Source: Streptosporangiaceae bacterium (lineage in GTDB: Bacteria > Actinomycetota > Actinomycetes > Streptosporangiales > Streptosporangiaceae). Taken from it: a stretch of 32,058 bases of DNA. Shown here piece by piece: positions 7,449-15,269 of the stretch. The notes under the pieces are model-generated. The model saw only the letters and a program-made list of their open reading frames with translations. It had not been told where the DNA came from and made no database searches. The DNA lies in the NCBI GenBank assembly GCA_025934375.1, contig JAICYD010000078.1, forward strand, positions 1 to 32,058, given 5' to 3'. Made by a program: the position numbers and the translations under genes. Positions within the stretch are counted from its first letter, which is position 1, and each line of letters begins with the position of its first letter.

Positions 7449-9824
7449 TTACCGCGATACCGAGCGAACACGGTCAGTGAAGGTGTCGGCGATCAGCAGG
7501 TTCCCGGTCTGCGGCGCGACCGCGATGCCCGTGGCGTTGAACATGGCGCCCACACTGGGCCCGCTGTCGCCGAGCCGGTCCGCGATGCCCTTGGAGAGCG
7601 CCACCGTGTAGACGTCACCAGCGTGCGCCGCCTTGGCGTAGAACCTGCCGGTCTGCTCGGCCACCATGAAGACGGTGTTGTACCCGCCGGCGAGCAGGTT
7701 CCCCGCGGGGTCCGCCGCGACCTGGAGGACGCGGAAGCCGAGGCTGGCCTTGAGTGCCGGGGTGCCGTCGCCGGTTTGCGTGCCGCCGCCCGCGACCGTA
7801 TAGATGTCTCCAACAGTCATCCTCCGGCCGTAGAAGTTACCGGTCTTGCCTGCCACGACGCGGACCCGGCTCTCGTCGGCGAGCACGAGGTTCCCGTAGC
7901 CATCCACGGTGATTCCCTGCGACTCGATCTCGGCCGCGGTGGCCGGCCCGCCGTCACCGGCCTGCCCGGACGTCCCGTCCCCGGCCACCAGGTAGATGTC
8001 GCCCGAGGTCATGGTGTGCCCGTAGCGGGTGCCCGTCCGGGCCGCCACCATCCATACCTGGTAGGCGCTGTCGATGCCCGAGCTGGCGATGACCAGCGCG
8101 TCTCCTGCTGCATCGGTCGCGACGGCGATCGGAGTATCGCCCCCCTCGAACTTCACATCGCGCGCGGGTACCCCGCTCTCCGGCCCCTTGGTCCCGCCTC
8201 CGGCGACCGTATAGACGTGCCCGGCGGTCATCTTCTGCCCATAGAAGGGTCCGGTTTTGCAGGCGACGACCAGCACGCGGCTGCTCCGCTCGTCAGATAT
8301 CAACAGGTTGCCTCGCGGGTCGTAGGCCACGGAGACCGGTTCGCCCAGCGAGGCGACCGTGTAGATGAAGCCTGCTCGCATCGGGCGGCCGAAGAAGGTC
8401 CCGGTCCGCCCCGGTACCACCCGCACCCGGCCGACCCACTCGTCCACTACCGCTGTCTGCGATCCGGAACGGAACGTGGCGACTGCCGCCGGGGTAAGCT
8501 CCGCGCTTGTCGCCGGCCCTCCGTCCCCGGAGGAGTGCAGCTGCCCGTTGCCCGCGATCGTGTAGACCCGGCTGGCGCGCAGGCTCTTGCCGTAGTACGA
8601 GCCCGCCTTTTCGACGAGCATCTGGATGTCGGAATATGAGGCAGCAAGCACGTTGCCCGCGGTGTCGACGGCCACGCTGGCCGCGCTGGAGAAACCGGGA
8701 AGGGTGTAGATGTCGCCCGCCGTCATCTTCCGGCCGTAAAAGACTCCGCTCTTGACGGCGATGACGCGGACCGACGCCGCGCCGACAAGCACGTTGCCCG
8801 CGTGGTCAAGGGTCGCCCCGGACGCGCCGAGCAGGTTCGCGTCGATCGCGGGCACTCCATCGCCGGTCCTGGTCCCGCCGCCGGCGATCTTGTAGATGTA
8901 GCCCGCCTTCATGCGCTGGCCGTAGAACGTGCCCGTCCGGCTGGCGATGACACGGACCTGAGGCGGAACCACCACGCCGGTCACAGGGCCCCCGCCGTTG
9001 CCCGCCTGGTCGGCTATGACCACATTGCCCGCCCAGTCCAGCCGCACGGTCCCGATGCTAACCCCGAGGTCAGCCTGGGAGGCGGGGACGGCGTTGGCCA
9101 GCGTGTAGCCGTCAAGGCTCCCGCCGATGTGGTACAGCCGTCCCTTCGCCATCTTCACGCCGTAAAACGTGCCAGCGCGCCCGGCGTACACGAAGACCCG
9201 GGAATCGCCTTCCGGATGGGAAGACTTCTGGGTCCCCGCGACCGCGATTACCTGGTTGCCCGAGGAATCCAGCTGCACGTCCACCGCGCCGCCGGAGATC
9301 GCGCCCTTGCCATCGGCGACGCCTTCGAAGCCCGAGGCCACCGCGTATATCCGCCTGGCGGTCATCCGCTTGCCGTAGAAGGTCCCCGTTTTCGCGGCCA
9401 CCACGAACACCCGCGCGCCGCCGGCGACCAGCACGTTGCCTGCCCTGTCCACCGTCACCCCGCAGGCGCCGCCCAGCGTGGCGGTCAGCGCGGGGGTGCC
9501 GTCGGGAGGCTCGGGTTCGCCGGAGGGGCCCACCCCGTTGCCCGCGATGGACGTCAGCAGGCCAGTGCGCTGGCTCACCCGGTCCACGACCGCCTGGTAA
9601 CTGGAGAAGTAGAGCTCGCCGCTCAGGTACTTCAGCGCGCACGGGCCGATGGACACATGAGTCGCGGGGGCCGGGCCGCCGCGGCCGCCGATGACCGTGG
9701 ATATCCTTCCGTGCGGCGTCGGCGCGGCGAGCGCCGTCCCGGCTAGCCCGGTTACGGCGAGCCCCGGAGTCAGCAGGACCGCCCCAGCCGCGGTAAGCAA
9801 TCGCGTGGAATACCGCTTTGTCAT
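7449..9824 (-). CDS. Secreted NHL-repeat beta-propeller protein
   Basis: This 791-residue exported protein has a Sec signal peptide (MTKRYSTRLL... ending ALA about residue 34). The rest is built of repeating units of roughly 70-80 residues. Each unit has a strand like AGNVLVADxxxxRVRVVA, then KTGTFYGxxMTAGDIYTVAGGG, then GDGGPATxAEL. I count ten copies of the (T/S)GxFYGxxM segment, the last degenerate (GRFYAKAAHAG). These are features of NHL/SMP-30-like propellers common in actinobacteria; their biochemical role is mostly unknown and may be ligand or surface binding. No catalytic domain or anchor is seen. A good Shine-Dalgarno (GGAGGT, 8 bases upstream) supports ATG 9824. It is flanked by pseudogene remnants but is itself intact. 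Confidence 0.85.
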   Translation of the reverse strand: MTKRYSTRLLTAAGAVLLTPGLAVTGLAGTALAAPTPHGRISTVIGGRGGPAPATHVSIGPCALKYLSGELYFSSYQAVVDRVSQRTGLLTSIAGNGVGPSGEPEPPDGTPALTATLGGACGVTVDRAGNVLVAGGARVFVVAAKTGTFYGKRMTARRIYAVASGFEGVADGKGAISGGAVDVQLDSSGNQVIAVAGTQKSSHPEGDSRVFVYAGRAGTFYGVKMAKGRLYHIGGSLDGYTLANAVPASQADLGVSIGTVRLDWAGNVVIADQAGNGGGPVTGVVVPPQVRVIASRTGTFYGQRMKAGYIYKIAGGGTRTGDGVPAIDANLLGASGATLDHAGNVLVGAASVRVIAVKSGVFYGRKMTAGDIYTLPGFSSAASVAVDTAGNVLAASYSDIQMLVEKAGSYYGKSLRASRVYTIAGNGQLHSSGDGGPATSAELTPAAVATFRSGSQTAVVDEWVGRVRVVPGRTGTFFGRPMRAGFIYTVASLGEPVSVAYDPRGNLLISDERSSRVLVVACKTGPFYGQKMTAGHVYTVAGGGTKGPESGVPARDVKFEGGDTPIAVATDAAGDALVIASSGIDSAYQVWMVAARTGTRYGHTMTSGDIYLVAGDGTSGQAGDGGPATAAEIESQGITVDGYGNLVLADESRVRVVAGKTGNFYGRRMTVGDIYTVAGGGTQTGDGTPALKASLGFRVLQVAADPAGNLLAGGYNTVFMVAEQTGRFYAKAAHAGDVYTVALSKGIADRLGDSGPSVGAMFNATGIAVAPQTGNLLIADTFTDRVRSVSR

Positions 9825-10361
9825 CGCACCTGACCTCCGCTTACCGTAATCGCCCGGCGATATGGGTCATTTCGTTGGCCCCTAATCCGCCCGGACATGA
9901 ATTTCGATGGCAGGCCATCGCCCTGGTCATCCCGCCAAGCCAGCCGGCACAAACCTCCTCCAAGCCCAGCAGGTAGCCTCCTCTATTCGCGGCCTGGTCG
10001 GCCCGCGACCGCTAGTGTGCCCCGAGTCGGCGCGACAACGGCCAGCCCCGGGGGGTTCCGGGCAGCCCCGGGTGTGGCGCCCGCGTGCGGCCTGTCCGGG
10101 CCGCGCACGCGGGACCCGGTATCGTGGACAGCGGGATAATCGCAGGTCAGAGCAAGAATGTTACCTCGGATGGACCCGCTGCGGAGTAGGCTGCCGATAG
10201 CAGCCACGGAAGCGATGAGTACCTTCCCGGCGTGCGTATGTACCACGACCAAAACCGGACGCGGGCCGATCCGAAACCGGCATTCATCTCGGGCGGCCGG
10301 TGCTGAATCCGTGCTGATACAACGACGATATGCAGGCCAATGACCTGCGGAAACTGCCCAT

Positions 10362-10451
10362 ACTGCCAGGATCTTCACCATCTTCGAGGGCACGTCGGAG
10401 ATCCAGCGGATGATCATCGGCCGGGCGGTCACCGGGCTGGACGTTCGGTAG
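10362..10451 (+). pseudogene. Acyl-CoA dehydrogenase C-terminal remnant, copy 2
   Basis: The frame reads TARIFTIFEGTSEIQRMIIG, then RAVTGLDVR and TAG (10449-10451). This is an intact match to the last 28 residues of acyl-CoA dehydrogenases, including the conserved FEGTSEIQR motif that copy 1 has lost. Sequence before residue TAR is unrelated to the family. It is a fragment left by deletion or duplication, with no start or catalytic part. Confidence 0.75.
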
Positions 10452-10495
10452 TTTGACCTGCGAATTTACCCCGGCGTTGACCCAGGGAGGCGGGC
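10367..10495 (+). repeat. Diverged direct repeat, copy 2 (acyl-CoA dehydrogenase tail plus 3' flank)
   Basis: Same-strand partner of the repeat at 7007-7140. The match begins at caggatcttcac, runs through the stop codon, and fades in the gggaggcggg block near 10485-10495. The distance between copies is about 3.4 kb and the interval contains the intact NHL-repeat gene. Confidence 0.6.
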
Positions 10496-10672
10496 CGTTG
10501 ACAGCAACCGCGTAGGCCAGCCAGATTACGGGGAAGCCTGTGCGCCTGACCCGAGCTCGCGCCACCTTCATGCCGGGCACCGCCTGGCCAGGACCGCAGG
10601 CCCCCGCCAGACTCATCCCGGGGCAAGATCCCAACCCCGGCTTTGCCAGGTGGTTCGTGGCGGGTGATCAAG

Positions 10673-12073
10673 TCAGGCGAGGTGTTCGCCGAGGTCCCAG
10701 AACAGTGCTGTCATCAGCTGGAGTGCTTGTCGTGCGAGGGGGGCGAGGAGGTGCTCGTCGGGGGCGTGCTGGGCGCAGGCGGGGTAGGAATGCGGGATCC
10801 AGATGGTGGGCATCCCGAGTCCGTCGGTGAAGGCGTCGTTGGGAAGGCTGCCGCCGAGGTTGGGCAGCAGCGCGGGCGCGGCGCCCGTGGTGTGTGCCAG
10901 CGAGGCGAGGGCGAACCGGACCCAGGGGTCGTCCGGGTCGGTGCGGGAGGTGTTCATGACGCGCCCGGGCTCGACGGCGACCATGGTGAACCCGTGCCGG
11001 TCTAGGTGCTCGCGCAGAGCTGCCGTCATCCTGGTGATGCGCGTGCCGGTCACGTACCGGAGTTGGAGGTGCGCGCGCGCCGATCCGGGAATGGCGTTGA
11101 CCGGGGTATCAGGATTTCCTGCGGCCAGCGACAGCACCTCTAGGGTGTTCGCGCCGTATACCCGCTCGGCGGGGGTGAGCCCCGGTTCTCCCCAGTCCTG
11201 GTCGACGTCGGGGTCGCCGGGCTCGCCGCCGACCGGGATGTCCGCCAGTGCGTCCCGGACTGCGGGCGGTATCGGCGGCGGGCGCAGGCCGGGCACCAGG
11301 ATCCGGCCGCGGCCGTCGGTCAGGCAGGCGATCGCGCTGGCGAGCACGGTCGCGGGGTTGCGGAGCAGGCCGCCCCAGTTGCCCGAGTGGTAGGAGCGCT
11401 CCCGCAGGGCGACCTGGAGCGTGAACCCGGCTGAGCCGCGGGAGCCAAGGAAGACCGTGGGCCGGCCTGCCGCAACCCGCGGCCCGTCGGAGGCTATGAG
11501 CAGGTCGGCGGCCAGGTCGTTGGCGCGCTGGGCGCAGAACTCGGCCAGTCCCGGGGAGCCGATTTCCTCACTGGTCTCGATGAGGATCTTCAGGTTGAAG
11601 CCGAGGCGGCCGCCGCGGGCGTGCAGCGCGTGCTCCAGGGCGGCCAGGTTGATGGTGTGCTGCCCTTTATTGTCCGCGGTTCCCCGGCCGTACCAGCGGT
11701 CCCCCTCGACCGTTACCTGCCAGGGGTCGTGCCCTGCTCGCCAGCGGGCCGACTCGGCGATGACCACGTCAGCGTGACCGTAGGTCAGCACGGTCGGGAG
11801 GCTGTCGTCCTCGTGCCGGTGCCCGATCAGCAGCGGACCGCCCCTGGCGTCGGGGTTGTCCAGCACCCGGGCGTCCGCGCCGAGTCGGCGCGCCGCCGGG
11901 ATCATCTCCTGCTCCAGGTAGGCCCGCACGTCCGGCTGCCGGGCAGGGACCTCGCTCTCTGTCCGGAACGCGACCCGCCTCGCCAGATCCGTCAGGAAGT
12001 CGCCGGAGTCGAAATAGTCACTGGCGCGCGCGATGGCAGCGGATCGGGTCACCGGCTCACCCCACCACCACAC
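10673..12073 (-). CDS. M20-family metallopeptidase (dipeptidase/deacylase type)
   Basis: This is a cytoplasmic zinc peptidase or amidohydrolase of 466 residues, normal length for M20 dipeptidases of the CNDP/ArgE/DapE group. Metal and catalytic residues are all readable: His100 and Asp102 in TYGHADVV, the bridging Asp134 in GRGTADNKGQH, the general base pair Glu169-Glu170 in ETSEEIG, and a C-terminal His in PHSYPACAQHAPDEH. The lid (dimerisation) domain lies between, about residues 200-340. The first codon is GTG 12073. An in-frame GTG at 12052 (VTRSAAIARA), preceded by GGGTGAG, is an equally possible start and would give 459 residues. It lies downstream of the cluster on the same strand, 127 bases from the adenylation gene, and may be a product-processing or resistance enzyme or an unrelated housekeeping peptidase. 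Confidence 0.88.
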   Translation of the reverse strand: MWWWGEPVTRSAAIARASDYFDSGDFLTDLARRVAFRTESEVPARQPDVRAYLEQEMIPAARRLGADARVLDNPDARGGPLLIGHRHEDDSLPTVLTYGHADVVIAESARWRAGHDPWQVTVEGDRWYGRGTADNKGQHTINLAALEHALHARGGRLGFNLKILIETSEEIGSPGLAEFCAQRANDLAADLLIASDGPRVAAGRPTVFLGSRGSAGFTLQVALRERSYHSGNWGGLLRNPATVLASAIACLTDGRGRILVPGLRPPPIPPAVRDALADIPVGGEPGDPDVDQDWGEPGLTPAERVYGANTLEVLSLAAGNPDTPVNAIPGSARAHLQLRYVTGTRITRMTAALREHLDRHGFTMVAVEPGRVMNTSRTDPDDPWVRFALASLAHTTGAAPALLPNLGGSLPNDAFTDGLGMPTIWIPHSYPACAQHAPDEHLLAPLARQALQLMTALFWDLGEHLA

Positions 12074-12200
12074 TCAGGCAACCAGCAAGTCCTTGGGCAC
12101 AGATCAGTCCGCCAGGCCCATCAGTACATGAGTTCGCTTACCCGAGATTGTGAACCTGTAGGTCAGCACCACACACTCCCGATAGATCTGCTCGTGCCGC

Positions 12201-13709
12201 TCACCCACGGCCGCTCCGCCACTCCGGCACGGGCAGCGCGCGGCGGTCGACCTTGCCGTTTCGCGTGAGCGGCAGATCGTCCATTGCCACATATCGGGCT
12301 GGTACCAAGTGGGCCGGCAACCGCGCGGCCAGCGCCCGCCGGAGTTCAGGGACGCGCAGCTCGGCACCGGGCGCAAGAACCAGGTAGGCGATCAGCCGCT
12401 TGTCGCCGGGCCGCAGATCCTGGGCGGTGACAACGGCTTGGCGCACCGTGGGCTGCTCGATCAGGGCGGCCTCCACCTCGGTCGGCTCGATCCGATAGCC
12501 GCGCACCTTGATCTGGTCGTCGATCCGGCCGAGGAACTCCAGCAGCCCGCCGCGGCGCCGCCGCACCAGATCACCGGACCGGTAGGCGCGGGACTCGGGC
12601 CGCCCCGGCTCGGGGACGAACCTACGGTCGGTCTCCGCCGGATCCCCCAGGTAGCCGAGTGAGACGCCCGCACCGGCGATCCACAGTTCGCCAGGTTCGC
12701 CGTCGGCCGCAGGCTCACCTTGCTCGGTCATGATCCACGTTCGGGCGCCCGGGATCGCCCGGCCGATCGGCAACGGATGGTCGGCGTCCGCGACCGTGGA
12801 CACGCGGTGGCAGCAGGCGAAGGTGGTGGTCTCGGTCGGACCGTAGCCGTTGACTACGACCCGGCCAGGCACGGCCGTCAGTGCCCGCCGTACGTGGTCG
12901 GCCGACAGCACGTCGCCGCCGGAAAGCAGCTGGGTCAGCGGGCCGAGCGCCTGCAGGTCGGTGTCGACGACATGGTGGAACAGCGCGGAGGTCAGCCACA
13001 TCGTGTCGACCCGGTGGCTGGTTAGCAGGTCGCCGAGCCGGTCGCTACCGAGCAGGTCGTCGGGAGCGACCACCAGCCGGGCGCCGTTGAGCAGTGCGCC
13101 CCAGATCTCGAACGTCGACGCGTCGAACGAGATCGGCGCGAATTGCAGCATCGTCCGGGCCGGGCTGAGCTCCACATAGTCGGCGCGGGTCGCCAGGTTG
13201 ACGATGTTGTGGTGGGAGACCACGACGGCCTTCGGCCGGCCGGTGGTGCCGGAGGTGAACATGACGTAGGCCGGGTCGGCGGGCCGGCGCTCCGGGTCGG
13301 CGAAAGGGGCCGTCGCCTCGTCGTGCCACTCCTCGTTCAGGAGGATCATGTCCGCGTCGATCCGCTTCGGGGCATCGGCGGTCGTCAGCACCAGCTTGGC
13401 GCCGCACTGCTCGATCATGTCCAGCAGTCGCGCCCGGGGATAGGCGGGGTCGAGCGGCACGTAGGCCGCCCCGGCCTTCAGCACCGCGAGCAGGGCGACG
13501 ATGGTCCGCGTCGACCGGCCGAGCAGGACACCCACGAACCCGCCCTGGCACCCGCGGTCGACCATGACCCGGGCTAGCGCGGTCGCTCGGCGGTCCAGCT
13601 CGGCGTACGTCAATCGCTCCTGGTCGTCCTCGACCGCGACCGCCCCGGGCGTCGCGCGGGCGCGGTCGGCGAACACTCCGTGCACGGTTCCCGGCGAGGC
13701 CCGGGTCAC
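12201..13709 (-). CDS. Free-standing NRPS adenylation domain, predicted L-valine
   Basis: This 502-residue enzyme activates an amino acid as its adenylate and loads it on a carrier protein. Core motifs are present: A3 FTSGTTGRPKAVV near residue 151, A4/A5 FDASTFEIWGALLNG and NGYGPTETT, A7 YRSGDLVR, A8 GRIDDQIKVRGYRIEP, and the catalytic lysine in NGKVDR near the C-terminus. Placing the ten pocket residues against the GrsA phenylalanine template gives D-A-F-W-L-G-G-T-F-K, one residue from the published valine code DAFWIGGTFK. There is no attached carrier or condensation domain. Its GTG start overlaps the stop of the small carrier protein just upstream by four bases, so that carrier is the likely partner. 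It is the last gene of the minus-strand cluster. Confidence 0.93.
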   Translation of the reverse strand: MTRASPGTVHGVFADRARATPGAVAVEDDQERLTYAELDRRATALARVMVDRGCQGGFVGVLLGRSTRTIVALLAVLKAGAAYVPLDPAYPRARLLDMIEQCGAKLVLTTADAPKRIDADMILLNEEWHDEATAPFADPERRPADPAYVMFTSGTTGRPKAVVVSHHNIVNLATRADYVELSPARTMLQFAPISFDASTFEIWGALLNGARLVVAPDDLLGSDRLGDLLTSHRVDTMWLTSALFHHVVDTDLQALGPLTQLLSGGDVLSADHVRRALTAVPGRVVVNGYGPTETTTFACCHRVSTVADADHPLPIGRAIPGARTWIMTEQGEPAADGEPGELWIAGAGVSLGYLGDPAETDRRFVPEPGRPESRAYRSGDLVRRRRGGLLEFLGRIDDQIKVRGYRIEPTEVEAALIEQPTVRQAVVTAQDLRPGDKRLIAYLVLAPGAELRVPELRRALAARLPAHLVPARYVAMDDLPLTRNGKVDRRALPVPEWRSGRG

Positions 13710-13945
13710 GCCGTTCCCGTCCGCACCGCGTCGGCGAGCGCTGCCACCGTCGGGTGGCGCAGCACGGCCCCCGGCTGCATCGGCATCCCCTCGGCGGCGG
13801 CCTGACGGGCCACCGCGAGCGCCAGCAGCGAGTCACCGCCAAGGTCGAAGAAGTCGTCCTCGGCAGTGACGGGGACGCCCAGTTCGGCCTCCCAGATGGC
13901 CGTGATTCGCTGCACCAGTCCGACGCTGTCGATCTGTGACATCAT
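13706..13945 (-). CDS. Stand-alone peptidyl carrier protein
   Basis: This 79-residue carrier holds an aminoacyl group as a thioester on a phosphopantetheine arm. The attachment site is Ser39 in FFDLGGDSLLAL, a textbook peptidyl-carrier motif, and the four-helix pattern and length are right. The start is ATG 13945, preceded by GAGGGG at a six-base spacing; a second ATG follows directly. It sits 10 bases after the exporter gene and overlaps the valine-type adenylation gene in a GTGA junction. This strongly suggests that it is loaded by that enzyme. Confidence 0.93.
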   Translation of the reverse strand: MMSQIDSVGLVQRITAIWEAELGVPVTAEDDFFDLGGDSLLALAVARQAAAEGMPMQPGAVLRHPTVAALADAVRTGTA

Positions 13946-13955
13946 CAGGTTCCCC

Positions 13956-15227
13956 TCACTTCGCCGGCCGGGGCCGCGATCGAGTCCAGTGCCGCTCTAT
14001 CAGTGCACACATCAACCCGGCGACGGAGACGACCACGCCGAGCGCGAACCAGCCGTAGATGCCGCCGTCGAGGCACAATGGGATGACGATGGCCGGCGCC
14101 ACCGCGGCGGCGATGGACTGGCCCAGGCCCATGACGCCCTGATACTGCCCCAGCGCCTCGGGCTGGGCCAGCGCGAAAGACAGCTCGAACGTGCCGCCGG
14201 CCTGCCACACTTCGGCCAGCGAGTGGACGAGCACGGCGACGAGCAGCAGGCCGATGGCGATCCACGCGGCGGTCCCGGCCGACAACGCCATCATGATCCA
14301 GGCGATCAGGAAGAGCGGCCCGGACAGCGTGATGAGACGCGCGGCCGACCGTGGCCCCTCGATCGACCGCGTCGCCGGCACCTGCATCGCGGCGACCGCG
14401 ATCGACGCGATGAACAGCGCCAGCGCCGCCATGGCGCGCGGCGCGGCGGTCTTGAACACGATCCACACCGGCAGCGCCTGCACCAGCACCCAGTACTGCA
14501 GGCTGGCCACCGCCTCCGCGATCGTCAGTGCCAGGTAGTGCCGATCCCGCAGGGCGATCCACCTGCGTTCGCCCGCGACGGCGTCGTCGAGCTTGGCCAC
14601 CCGGGTCGGCGGCAGGTGCGGCAGCCGGGACAAGATTGCGGCGGCGATCAGGAACGTGGCCGCATCGGTGATAATGAGGAACAGGAACGCCGGGCGGGTG
14701 CCGATGGCCAGCGCAGCGGCCGCCGACAGCGTGCCGATCGCGAGTCCGACGTTCGTCACCGCCCGGAGGTACGCCCGCAGCCGCGCCCCCTTGCCCTGCT
14801 CGGCGACCACCCCGATCATCGCGCCCCGGGCGCTGCTCGTCCCGCCGCGGCCAATCGCGGCAATCGCGGCCACGGCGATCAGGCTCCACAGGTTGTGCAC
14901 CAGCAGCAGGGAGATGCTGCCGACCGCCTCCAGCGCCATGGAGCCGATGACGACCTCGCGCGACCCGCGCCGGTCGGCCAGGTCACCGACCAGCACATCG
15001 GCCCAGACTCCGATCAGCGACCCGATGGTGAGCCCGAGGCCGACCATAACTGGGCTCAGCCCGGTGAACTTGATCAGGAAGATCGTCCCGGCGGACAGGA
15101 ACATGCCCATGCCGACGGTGTTCACGATCGTTGCGCGCGCTAGCAACTGCTGGCGGCGGTCCTCCGGACCGAGCAGCGTGGCGCGGATCCGGGCCAGCCG
15201 GCCGGCGTCAGTTTCGACGCTATTCAG
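13956..15227 (-). CDS. MFS transporter (probable product exporter)
   Basis: This 423-residue integral membrane protein has about twelve hydrophobic segments and the major-facilitator loop 2-3 signature in GVWADVLVGDLADRRGSREVV. It is a likely proton-driven exporter of the cluster product and may confer self-protection. I choose the start at CTG 15227 because AGGAGG (15233-15238) lies five bases upstream of it and the added residues (NSVETDAGRLARIR...) read like a normal cytoplasmic N-terminus. A TTG at 15146 is the next candidate and would give 396 residues, starting right at the first membrane segment. It is co-directional with, and 42 bases downstream of, the nucleotidyltransferase-like gene. 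Confidence 0.85.
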   Translation of the reverse strand: MNSVETDAGRLARIRATLLGPEDRRQQLLARATIVNTVGMGMFLSAGTIFLIKFTGLSPVMVGLGLTIGSLIGVWADVLVGDLADRRGSREVVIGSMALEAVGSISLLLVHNLWSLIAVAAIAAIGRGGTSSARGAMIGVVAEQGKGARLRAYLRAVTNVGLAIGTLSAAAALAIGTRPAFLFLIITDAATFLIAAAILSRLPHLPPTRVAKLDDAVAGERRWIALRDRHYLALTIAEAVASLQYWVLVQALPVWIVFKTAAPRAMAALALFIASIAVAAMQVPATRSIEGPRSAARLITLSGPLFLIAWIMMALSAGTAAWIAIGLLLVAVLVHSLAEVWQAGGTFELSFALAQPEALGQYQGVMGLGQSIAAAVAPAIVIPLCLDGGIYGWFALGVVVSVAGLMCALIERHWTRSRPRPAK

Positions 15228-15232
15228 CTCGT

Positions 15233-15238
15233 CCTCCT
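15233..15238 (-). promoter_or_regulatory. Shine-Dalgarno AGGAGG deciding a CTG start
   Basis: On the minus strand AGGAGG is followed by ACGAG and then CTG (15227-15225), which is in frame with the MFS gene. No ATG, GTG or TTG occurs in this frame at a usable distance from the site, so the exporter probably starts at the rare codon CTG. Confidence 0.5.
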
Positions 15239-15269
15239 CTTCCTCTGTCCAGGCTTGCGGTTCGCCCAG

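Larger units (their letters stand above)
9825..10672. other. Long intergenic region upstream of the NHL-repeat gene
   Basis: About 850 bases carry no convincing gene. Short open frames on both strands have no family signature and Arg/Pro-rich compositions typical of out-of-frame reading. It should contain the promoter of the NHL-repeat gene near 9840-9900 (minus), but I see no clear -35/-10. Near 10302-10320 the string gctgaatccgtgctgatac closely matches gccgaatcggtgctgatac near 7220-7238. The acyl-CoA dehydrogenase remnant copy 2 lies at 10362-10451. The last 200 bases before the M20 gene show nothing I recognise. Confidence 0.5.

Noticed and set aside
9983..10432. 149-residue minus-strand open frame between the NHL and M20 genes
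   Set aside because: Part of it is the reverse of the acyl-CoA dehydrogenase remnant; the rest has no motif or start signal.
13866..15143. 425-residue plus-strand open frame opposite the MFS gene
   Set aside because: Extremely Arg/Gly/Asp-rich, no motifs, and antisense to a gene with clear membrane segments.
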